This document shows positions 1-5,799 of a stretch of 7,812 bases of DNA, in pieces. Each line of letters opens with the position of its first letter. The stretch's first letter is position 1. Origin of the DNA: Deltaproteobacteria bacterium (GTDB lineage Bacteria; Campylobacterota_A; Desulfurellia; JAGGSF01); the NCBI GenBank assembly GCA_021159235.1, contig JAGGSF010000056.1, forward strand, positions 1-7,812, given 5' to 3'. The position numbers were made by a program, and so were the translations under genes. The notes under the pieces were generated by a model. It was not told the DNA's origin. It searched no databases and worked only from the letters and a program-made list of their open reading frames with translations.

Positions 1-555
1 TTTTATGTAGTTTTTTAATTCTTCTATCCCTTGTTTTGTTTTGGAAGAAGTTATAAAAAAGGGGATGTTTAATAATTCGGTTTTTGCCAGTTGTGTAGAG
101 TATTCTTTTCTGTTTAGCTTATCACACTTGGTAAGAATAATATCGAATGATATATGATGATAATTTAACCAGAGAAACAACTCCTTTTCTTCGCTCTGAA
201 CATCTCTTCTCATATCGATGAGAATAAATACCTTTTTCAAAAGATTGCTGAATTTAAGATAATCTTCTACCAATCTTTTCCACTTGTTTTGCATCTTTTG
301 GGATATATTGGCATATCCGTATCCTGGCAAATCCACCAGGTAACAGATGTCGCCAATTTTATATACATTGATAAGTCTGGTTTTGCCAGGTTTTTTGCTG
401 GTTTTGGCAATTTTTCTTTCCAGTATTGTATTTATTAAGGAAGATTTGCCCACATTGGAGCGACCTGCAAATGCAAATTGAAGCAATGGAAGGCGTAGAG
501 GAGCTCTGGAAAAAGAACCTACAAATTCTACATCTGCAAAATTCAATCCATTCAT
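1..555 (-). CDS. engB: EngB/YsxC/YihA ribosome-biogenesis GTPase, 3' end cut by window
   Basis: TRAFAC-class GTPase of the EngB (YsxC/YihA) family, which binds the 50S ribosomal subunit and is needed for its late assembly; it acts in the cytoplasm. I read 185 codons in one open frame with no stop before the window edge. All G motifs are present: G1 GRSNVGKSS (residues 31-39), G2 Thr59 in KPGKTR, G3 DLPG (75-78, followed by YGYA), G4 TKCD (142-145) and G5 TSSKTKQG (169-176). Family members are usually about 190-200 aa, so only a few C-terminal residues are missing. The ATG (555-553) overlaps the leuB stop as ATGA, which argues for translational coupling. The 29 or so residues before the P-loop match the normal family N-terminus (xFVGS near residues 11-14). 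Only a weak AGAAG-like ribosome binding site lies upstream, inside leuB. Identification is secure. Confidence 0.96.
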   Translation of the reverse strand, partial: MNGLNFADVEFVGSFSRAPLRLPLLQFAFAGRSNVGKSSLINTILERKIAKTSKKPGKTRLINVYKIGDICYLVDLPGYGYANISQKMQNKWKRLVEDYLKFSNLLKKVFILIDMRRDVQSEEKELFLWLNYHHISFDIILTKCDKLNRKEYSTQLAKTELLNIPFFITSSKTKQGIEELKNYIK

Positions 556-1631
556 GCTCTAATTATAGCTTCTGCTATCAAATCCCCCATCTTTTGTGTA
601 TTTATCTGCTTTTTCCCTGCACTCATTATATCCGGTGTTCTGTATCCTTTCTCTAAGACGAATTCTACCGCCCTTTCCACGGTTTGTGCCTCTAATTCTC
701 TGTTTAGTCCATATCTTAGCATCATAGCTGCAGCTTCAATCTGAGCGATGGGATTGGCGATGCCACGTCCTGCAATATCTGGTGCAGAACCGTGCACGGG
801 TTCAAACATACCTACAGGACCACCAATAGATGCGGAAGGAAGCATGCCAATGGAGCCGGTGAGCATGGAAGCCTCATCGGATAAGATATCTCCGAATATA
901 TTTCCAGCCACAATAACATCAAACTGTTTTGGATATCTTACCAGCTGCATGGCTGCATTGTCCACATACATATGGTTTACCTCTACATCGGTGTATTCCT
1001 TTGACACTTCATTTACCGTGTCTCTCCACAGTTGAGAAGATTCCAGTATATTTGCCTTATCTATGCTGGTAAGTTTTTTTCTTCTCTTCCTGGCGATATC
1101 AAATGCCAGTCTTACAATTCTCTCTATTTCACTTTTCCTGTAGGATAGTGTATTTATTCCTATTTTTTCTCCATTGGGCAGGTTGAATATACCCTTAGGT
1201 TTGCCGAAGTATATACCGCCTATAAGTTCCCTCACTATTATAATATCTATATCTTTTACTACCTCTCTCTTTAGGGTGGAAGCATCTATCAGTTCATTAA
1301 ATGCCTTTGCCGGTCTCAAGTTTGCAAATGCATTTAAGGCTTTCCTTATACCCAGAAGTCCTGCTTCCGGTTTTTTATCGTGAGGCAGATTTTCCCATTT
1401 TGGCCCTCCTACTGATGAGAAGAGTAGAGCATCTGTTTCAAGTATCCTTTTTATGGTTTCCTCTGGTAGTGGCGTGCCAAATTTATCAATAGCACATCCG
1501 CCTGCATATACTTCAATATAGTTGAATTTATGGTTGAATTTCTCTCCTATGGCATCTAACACCTTTATGCCTTCTTTCATTATCTCTGGTCCTATTCCGT
1601 CTCCCTTCATTATAGAAATATTGAATTCCAT
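552..1631 (-). CDS. leuB: 3-isopropylmalate dehydrogenase
   Basis: Oxidises and decarboxylates 3-isopropylmalate with NAD+ to 4-methyl-2-oxopentanoate, the third step of leucine synthesis; cytoplasmic homodimer in the family. The 359-aa length is normal. The family pattern is intact: KGDGIGPEI (9-17), SVGGPKW (73-79), substrate arginines in GIRKALNAFANLRPAKAF (R96, R106) and VRELIGGIYFG (R134, Tyr141), catalytic Lys192 in SIDKAN, metal aspartates Asp224 (YVDNAAMQL) and Asp248/Asp252 (FGDILSDEAS), and the NAD-binding loop HGSAPDIAG (280-288) with IANPIAQ. Asp in APDIAG fits NAD rather than NADP use. The ATG directly follows the leuD stop (TAGATG, no gap), with AAGGAG at 1643-1638 six nt upstream, lying inside leuD. 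The same enzyme could oxidise the methylmalate intermediate of a citramalate pathway. Paralogues such as tartrate or homoisocitrate dehydrogenase are less likely because leuC and leuD are adjacent. Confidence 0.97.
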   Translation of the reverse strand: MEFNISIMKGDGIGPEIMKEGIKVLDAIGEKFNHKFNYIEVYAGGCAIDKFGTPLPEETIKRILETDALLFSSVGGPKWENLPHDKKPEAGLLGIRKALNAFANLRPAKAFNELIDASTLKREVVKDIDIIIVRELIGGIYFGKPKGIFNLPNGEKIGINTLSYRKSEIERIVRLAFDIARKRRKKLTSIDKANILESSQLWRDTVNEVSKEYTDVEVNHMYVDNAAMQLVRYPKQFDVIVAGNIFGDILSDEASMLTGSIGMLPSASIGGPVGMFEPVHGSAPDIAGRGIANPIAQIEAAAMMLRYGLNRELEAQTVERAVEFVLEKGYRTPDIMSAGKKQINTQKMGDLIAEAIIRA

Positions 1632-2120
1632 CTATATCTCCTTTAACAACTTTTTAGCGTAACCTTCCAGCCCACCCAACCTTACCAGCTCCTGCATAAA
1701 CGGTGGTAGAGGTAAGGTATGAAATGTTTCACCGGTTGATATATCTTTTATCTCTCCTGTATTTGTATCCACCTCAATGATATCTTTTTCTCTTATTCTG
1801 TCTGTTTCTTTACATTCAAACAGTGGCAATCCGATGTTGAATGAATTCCTGTAGAATATGCGGGCAAAGCTCTTGGCAATAACGCAAGCTATGCCTGAGG
1901 CTTTTATAGAAATGGGTGCATGTTCTCTTGAGGAACCACAGCCAAAATTTTCTCCAGCCACAATAATGTCGCCCTTTTTTACCTCTTTTGCAAAATTCTG
2001 GTTTATATCTTCCATACAGTGTTTAGCAAGTTCTCTCTCGTTGGATGTATTCAGATAGCGGGCGGGAATAATAACATCCGTATCTACATTGTCTTTAAAT
2101 TTCCATACTCTTCCTTTCAT
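1632..2120 (-). CDS. leuD: 3-isopropylmalate dehydratase small subunit
   Basis: Small (swivel-domain) subunit of isopropylmalate isomerase, pairing with LeuC to convert 2- to 3-isopropylmalate through dehydration and rehydration. At 162 aa it is the short form typical of archaea, clostridia and many thermophiles, not the roughly 200-aa enterobacterial form. Diagnostic motifs are [13 protein letters not shown] (11-23), [14 protein letters not shown] (56-69) and [16 protein letters not shown] (84-99). The specificity loop reads YLNT (22-25); related loops distinguish isopropylmalate isomerase from homoaconitase, so substrate cannot be settled from this subunit alone, but the leuB and leuC context favours isopropylmalate. 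The start is supported by AGGAGG (2131-2126), which overlaps the leuC stop TAG and sits five nt before the ATG; the intergenic gap is 9 nt. This arrangement suggests matched production of the two subunits by coupled translation. Confidence 0.96.
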   Translation of the reverse strand: MKGRVWKFKDNVDTDVIIPARYLNTSNERELAKHCMEDINQNFAKEVKKGDIIVAGENFGCGSSREHAPISIKASGIACVIAKSFARIFYRNSFNIGLPLFECKETDRIREKDIIEVDTNTGEIKDISTGETFHTLPLPPFMQELVRLGGLEGYAKKLLKEI

Positions 2121-2129
2121 TTATTCCTC

Positions 2130-3392
2130 CTAAAGTTCATCTGGACTTCCTATTTTTCCTAACACCGCGGATGCGGCAGCAATGGCTGGATTAGACAGAT
2201 ATATGTAGGCTTTGGGGCTACCCATTCTTCCCACAAAGTTTCTATTGGTAGTGGATATGGCTACCTCTCCACTTGCCAGAACACCCATATGCCCACCCAG
2301 GCATGGTCCACAGGTAGGTGTGGAGATAACAGCACCTGCATCTAAGAATATATCAAACAATCCTTCTTTTAAAGCCTGCCTGTAAATTAAAGGAGTAGAG
2401 GGAATAATGATAAGTCTTACATGTTTATCTTTTTTTCTTCCCTTTAATATCTTTGCAGCAATTCTTAAATCGGATAATCTTCCATTTGTACATGAGCCAA
2501 TAAAGGCCTGATCTATTTTTATATCTTCTTTCGCTACTTCTGAAATGGGTTTTGTATTCTCAGGAAGATGTGGAAATGCTACCTGGGGTTCAATATTTGA
2601 AACATCTATCTCTATTATATCATCGTATTCTGCATCTTCATCGCTTTTGTAAAATACCCCATCTTTCACACCTCTTTCGCTTAGGTATTTTCTTGTTATG
2701 TCATCGGGTTCAACGATACCTGTTTTTCCTCCTGCTTCAATAGCCATGTTGCACATGGTAAATCTATCATCCATAGGGAGATTTCTAATAACAGGACCGG
2801 TAAATTCCATTACCTTGTACAACGCGCCACTTACTCCAACTTTTCCTATAGTGTATAAGATGAGGTCTTTCCCCATAACCCATTTTCCTCTCTTACCATT
2901 GTATATGAATTTTATGGTATGTGGCACCTTGAACCACAACATACCGGTGGCAAAGGCAAATCCAGTATCTGCACTTCCTACGCCCGTAGCAAATGCACCC
3001 AATGCACCTCCTGTGCAGGTGTGTGAGTCTGCTCCTGTAACCAGCATCCCCGGTTTTATCAATCCTCTTTCCGGTAAAAGGACATGTTCAATACCTGCCT
3101 CTCCTACCTCCCAATAATGGGGAATGTTATTTTGTTCTGCAAACTCTCTGACTGTTTTACACTGTTCAGCAGATTTTATATCCTTGTTGGGTGTGAAGTG
3201 GTCGGGGATGAGGGCTATCTTTTGTTTATCGTATATCTTTCCACCAATTCTTTTGAGAAAGTCTATGGAGATAGGAGCGGTAACATCGTTGGCAAATGCC
3301 AGATCCACACGGGCAAGTATTATCTCTCCTACATTCACATTTCCCCTTACGATGTGATCCTGCAAGATCTTCTGTGCAATTGTTAAACCCAT
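2130..3392 (-). CDS. leuC: 3-isopropylmalate dehydratase large subunit (Fe-S)
   Basis: Aconitase-superfamily large subunit that carries the [4Fe-4S] cluster and, with LeuD, isomerises 2-isopropylmalate. The 420-aa length is that of the archaeal/clostridial-type LeuC/HacA group rather than the roughly 466-aa enterobacterial form. The three cluster cysteines are visible: Cys301 in GSCTNGR (299-305), and Cys361 and Cys364 in TCGPCLGGHMG (360-370). Other family motifs are MGLTIAQKIL at the N-terminus, PDHFTPNK (63-70), ADSHTCTGGALGAFATGVGS (121-140) and TTNRNFVGRMG (381-391). The ATG follows the maeB stop after 1 nt, with AAGGAG at 3404-3399 and six nt of spacing. It is followed by leuD after 9 nt. 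Within this family homoaconitase and citraconate/methylmalate activities occur, so isopropylmalate specificity rests on operon context; the isomerase assignment itself is firm. Confidence 0.96.
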   Translation of the reverse strand: MGLTIAQKILQDHIVRGNVNVGEIILARVDLAFANDVTAPISIDFLKRIGGKIYDKQKIALIPDHFTPNKDIKSAEQCKTVREFAEQNNIPHYWEVGEAGIEHVLLPERGLIKPGMLVTGADSHTCTGGALGAFATGVGSADTGFAFATGMLWFKVPHTIKFIYNGKRGKWVMGKDLILYTIGKVGVSGALYKVMEFTGPVIRNLPMDDRFTMCNMAIEAGGKTGIVEPDDITRKYLSERGVKDGVFYKSDEDAEYDDIIEIDVSNIEPQVAFPHLPENTKPISEVAKEDIKIDQAFIGSCTNGRLSDLRIAAKILKGRKKDKHVRLIIIPSTPLIYRQALKEGLFDIFLDAGAVISTPTCGPCLGGHMGVLASGEVAISTTNRNFVGRMGSPKAYIYLSNPAIAAASAVLGKIGSPDEL

Positions 3393-3393
3393 T

Positions 3394-5691
3394 TTACACT
3401 CCTTTTTCCTTTACTTGAGCATCTATTACTGCAATTGCCGTCAGATCAGCAATAAAATCTGGAGAAGAGCCCATCTCTAATATGTGTGCCGATTTATTTA
3501 ATCCTACTAAGATGGGGCCAATAGGATGAAAATTACCCATCTTATATACCAGCTTATAAGCGATATTTGCTGAATTCAAATCGGGAAATATAAGTACATT
3601 TACATCTTTTCCTTTTAAAGTGTTGAATGGATAAAATTTATCCCTCAGGATTCTATCTACTGCAATGTTTGCCTGCATTTCTCCATCCACTGTCAATGAA
3701 GGCTCAATTTCTTTTATTATTTTTGTGGCCTTCCTTACCTTATCCACCTGTGGATCTCCTCTGTTACTACCGAAGTTGGAGAAGGAAAGCATTGCTATTA
3801 TCGGTTCTGTATTTGTAATTTCTTTGCAGAGATTAGCCGTTTCCATGGCGATGCAGGCCAGTTGTTCCGCTGATGGTTCAATAATCATTGTTGTATCGGC
3901 CAGGAAGTAAACCTTATTCCTTACAATCAGCATATATACACCTGCTACCACATTGTCTTTCTTTGCTCCTATGATCTTCAAGATAGGTTCGGCTACATAG
4001 GGATAATTATGGGGTTCACCTGCAACTATGGCATCTGCATCACCAAGCTTTACCATCATCGCACCGAAAAAGTACCGTCTGTATTTTACAAGGCGTTCTG
4101 CTTCCTTGTAGGTGATACCCTTTCTCTCTCTTAATCTGAAGTATTCCCCGATATATTTATCTGTATTCTCAGATGTAAGCGGATCTATTATCTCCACTTT
4201 TTCCAATAGGCTTTTGTGAATATCCAATTCTTCTAATCTTTTCTCTATATTTTCTCTTTCCCCTAAGAGAACAGGGTAAGCGATGCCTTCATCTGTGATA
4301 ATCTTTATCGCTCTCAGTATTTCCTCTTCCTCGCTATCCGGAAAAACTACCTTTTTTGGATCTTCCTTTGCCCTGTTGTATATGGAGCGGGTTATTATTC
4401 TTACTTTATCTATGCGTGCCTCTAATTCTTCTTTGTATTTTTTTTCCTCTATCTTTTCAATCTGGGCTACACCGGATGAGATGGCTGCTTTTGCCACCGC
4501 CGGTGCGACATATTCCAGTGCCCGCGGATCAAAGGGTTTGGGTATGATATACTCTGGCCCAAACTTTAGTTTCTTCAATCCATATGCTTTTAAAACGGAT
4601 TCTGGAACATCTTCCTTGGCTAATGTTGCTATTGCTTTTGAGGCTGCCATCATCATTTCATGATTTATGGTTTTTGCCCTTACATCTAATGCTCCCCTGA
4701 ATATAAAAGGGAAAACCAGAACATTGTTTATCTGGTTGGGATAGTCAGACCTTCCCGTGCCCACTATAGCATCTGGGCAGGCATCTTTTGCGTCTTCATA
4801 CTCTATTTCTGGAATGGGATTTGCCATGGCAAAGATAATGGGTGGTTTTCTCATCGTCCTTACCATTTCTTTACTGAGGATGTGAGGGGCAGATACACCC
4901 AGAAACACATCTGCTCCTCTTATTGCCTGTTCTAAGGTACGGTCTTGTGTTTCTACGGCAAACCTTTCCTTGTATGGATTCATATTCTCTTCTCTTCCTC
5001 TATAGATTACACCTTTACTGTCACAGACGATGATTTCATTTGCGCCCAATCTTCTAAAATAATCAGCACACGCCAGTCCTGCTGCCCCTGCACCACTTAT
5101 AACAATCTTCACATCTTTAATATCTTTGTTTGCAATTTCCAACGCATTCAACAAAGCTGCTCCCGTTACAGTGGCTGTGCCATGCTGGTCATCGTGAAAA
5201 ACGGGAATATTCATTATCTCTTTCAGTTTCTCTTCAATATAGAAGCATTCCGGTGCTTTTATGTCTTCCAGGTTTACGGCTCCAAATGTAGGCTCTAATC
5301 TTTTGACGGTGCATATCAGCTCATCGGGATCTTCTGTATTCAGTTCTATATCAAATACATCTATATCGGCGAACTTCTTAAATAAAATCCCTTTTCCTTC
5401 CATAACCGGTTTTGCAGCTAACGCCCCGATGTTTCCCAGACCCAGAACAGCGGTACCATTGGTGATTACAGCGACTAAGTTTCCCTTAGCGGTATACTTG
5501 AATACGTTTAATGGGTTTTGCTCTATAGCTGAAGATACAGATGCTACCCCGGGAGTATAAGCCAGGCCCAAATCCCTTTGTGTTTTGAAGGGTTTTGTGG
5601 CAATGACCTCTATTTTTCCCGGTTTCCCTGTTTCATGATAGATTAATGCCTCTTTTTCATCTAAGTCTTGCGATCTCACCATCTCCTCCAT
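3394..5691 (-). CDS. maeB: MaeB-type malic enzyme fused to a phosphotransacetylase-like domain
   Basis: Oxidative decarboxylation of malate to pyruvate with NAD(P)+; divalent metal dependent and cytoplasmic. The 765-aa length matches the family (E. coli MaeB about 759 aa). Residues 1-410 are the malic enzyme part: Tyr45 in AYTPGVA, Lys100 in EGKGILFKKF, metal-site LEDIK (141-145) and FHDDQHGTA (165-173), Rossmann GAGAAG (200-205) and AMANPIPEI (288-296). After a charged linker (about 410-430), residues 430-760 are Pta-like, with GDADAIVAGE (550-559) and IFPDLNSANIAYKL (701-714). Judged from memory of Pta sequences, the catalytic Arg and Asp of the SRGCSVED segment are replaced here (EMGSSPDF, 739-746), so this half is probably regulatory, as in other MaeB enzymes. 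Cofactor choice is not decided. First gene of the operon, 1 nt before leuC. The ATG at 5691 lacks an upstream ribosome site; a GTG at 5679-5677 (codon 5) has GGAGG five nt upstream and may be the real start. Confidence 0.95.
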   Translation of the reverse strand: MEEMVRSQDLDEKEALIYHETGKPGKIEVIATKPFKTQRDLGLAYTPGVASVSSAIEQNPLNVFKYTAKGNLVAVITNGTAVLGLGNIGALAAKPVMEGKGILFKKFADIDVFDIELNTEDPDELICTVKRLEPTFGAVNLEDIKAPECFYIEEKLKEIMNIPVFHDDQHGTATVTGAALLNALEIANKDIKDVKIVISGAGAAGLACADYFRRLGANEIIVCDSKGVIYRGREENMNPYKERFAVETQDRTLEQAIRGADVFLGVSAPHILSKEMVRTMRKPPIIFAMANPIPEIEYEDAKDACPDAIVGTGRSDYPNQINNVLVFPFIFRGALDVRAKTINHEMMMAASKAIATLAKEDVPESVLKAYGLKKLKFGPEYIIPKPFDPRALEYVAPAVAKAAISSGVAQIEKIEEKKYKEELEARIDKVRIITRSIYNRAKEDPKKVVFPDSEEEEILRAIKIITDEGIAYPVLLGERENIEKRLEELDIHKSLLEKVEIIDPLTSENTDKYIGEYFRLRERKGITYKEAERLVKYRRYFFGAMMVKLGDADAIVAGEPHNYPYVAEPILKIIGAKKDNVVAGVYMLIVRNKVYFLADTTMIIEPSAEQLACIAMETANLCKEITNTEPIIAMLSFSNFGSNRGDPQVDKVRKATKIIKEIEPSLTVDGEMQANIAVDRILRDKFYPFNTLKGKDVNVLIFPDLNSANIAYKLVYKMGNFHPIGPILVGLNKSAHILEMGSSPDFIADLTAIAVIDAQVKEKGV
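5685..5689 (-). promoter_or_regulatory. Shine-Dalgarno that may place the maeB start at GTG 5679
   Basis: The minus strand reads ATGGAGGAGATGGTG from 5691 to 5677. GGAGG (5689-5685) begins within the first ATG. It lies too close to the second ATG (5682-5680), but five nt before GTG 5679-5677. Nothing resembling a ribosome site lies just upstream of ATG 5691 (TAAATACGAT). Either the ATG is used without a Shine-Dalgarno, or the protein starts at GTG and is 761 aa. The conserved sequence begins well downstream, so homology does not decide. Confidence 0.5.
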
Positions 5692-5710
5692 ATCGTATTT
5701 ATGTTGTGGA

Positions 5711-5716
5711 ATAATA
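5711..5716 (-). promoter_or_regulatory. possible -10 box for the maeB-leuCDB-engB operon
   Basis: TATTAT on the minus strand (5716-5711) differs from TATAAT at one position, and transcription from it would start near 5704, giving a leader of about 13 nt to the ATG or 25 nt to the GTG. The -35 at normal spacing (TTTTAA, 5739-5734, 17 nt) is poor. An overlapping TATGAT (5721-5716) is an alternative. A consensus TTGACA also exists on this strand (5767-5762), but no good -10 lies 16-18 nt from it. The operon promoter must lie in this gap or be read in from hisS antisense, but its exact location is uncertain. Confidence 0.25.
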
Positions 5717-5729
5717 TCATAAAAAGGTG

Positions 5730-5741
5730 TATTTTAAAATA
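5730..5741. repeat. 12-bp perfect AT palindrome in the divergent gap
   Basis: TATTTTAAAATA is its own reverse complement and ends where flanking bases stop pairing (G on both sides). It lies about 40-55 bp upstream of the predicted hisS transcription start, where an A/T-rich UP element would sit, and upstream of the candidate maeB -10. It could be an operator or simply AT-rich promoter DNA; a 12-bp AT palindrome in such DNA is not rare. Confidence 0.35.
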
Positions 5742-5746
5742 GTGAG

Positions 5747-5768
5747 CTTGACAAAAATCTGTGTCAAG
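5747..5768. promoter_or_regulatory. inverted repeat CTTGACA-N8-TGTCAAG, candidate operator
   Basis: Two perfect 7-bp arms, CTTGACA (5747-5753) and TGTCAAG (5762-5768), are separated by 8 bp, centred at 5757.5. The left arm contains the hisS -35 box and the right arm lies in the spacer of the same promoter, so a dimeric protein bound here would block RNA polymerase. The dyad also places a TTGACA on the minus strand facing maeB. The 15-bp centre-to-centre arm spacing is not an integral number of helical turns, which weakens the operator reading. It lies upstream of the predicted hisS start, so it is not an RNA hairpin of the hisS transcript. No regulator is recognised. Confidence 0.4.
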
Positions 5769-5776
5769 TATATCTT
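5748..5776 (+). promoter_or_regulatory. sigma70-type promoter for hisS-aspS
   Basis: A perfect -35 TTGACA (5748-5753), a 17-bp spacer and the -10 TATCTT (5771-5776) point at hisS; an overlapping TATATC at 5769 is a weaker -10 choice because of its 15-bp spacing. Transcription should start near 5783, giving a leader of only about 17 nt. That is too short for a T-box or other riboswitch. A-rich DNA lies just upstream (5721-5741) at the UP-element position. Confidence 0.7.
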
Positions 5777-5785
5777 CGTTACACT

Positions 5786-5792
5786 AAAGGGG
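5786..5792 (+). promoter_or_regulatory. Shine-Dalgarno for hisS GTG start
   Basis: AAAGGGG lies seven nt before the GTG at 5800. This supports the GTG as the true initiation codon; no ATG or other start lies upstream in frame between the predicted transcription start and this GTG. Confidence 0.6.
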
Positions 5793-5799
5793 TTTTATA

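Noticed and set aside
2698-3117. Plus-strand open frame of 139 codons opposite leuC
   Set aside because: It lies wholly antisense to a well conserved gene, has no recognisable domain or ribosome site, and is explained by codon bias of leuC.
4283-4663. Plus-strand open frame of 126 codons opposite maeB
   Set aside because: Antisense to the linker and adjoining domains of maeB; the Ser/Ala/Ile-rich low-complexity translation is typical of a reverse-strand shadow.
3394-5691. Two separate genes (malic enzyme and pta) joined by an assembly error
   Set aside because: The frame is continuous, and the malic enzyme plus Pta-like architecture and total length are standard for MaeB.
5747-5768. Rho-independent terminator hairpin
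   Set aside because: The 7-bp arms are not GC-rich, no T tract follows, and the site sits at a promoter between divergent genes where a terminator is not expected.
5777-5799. T-box or other leader riboswitch for hisS-aspS
   Set aside because: The predicted leader is only about 17 nt, so there is no room for a specifier stem or antiterminator.
5692-5799. Leucine-type attenuator or leader peptide ahead of the maeB-leuCDB operon
   Set aside because: The gap is 108 nt and shows no leucine-rich short frame, no terminator hairpin followed by a T run on the minus strand, and no T-box consensus.
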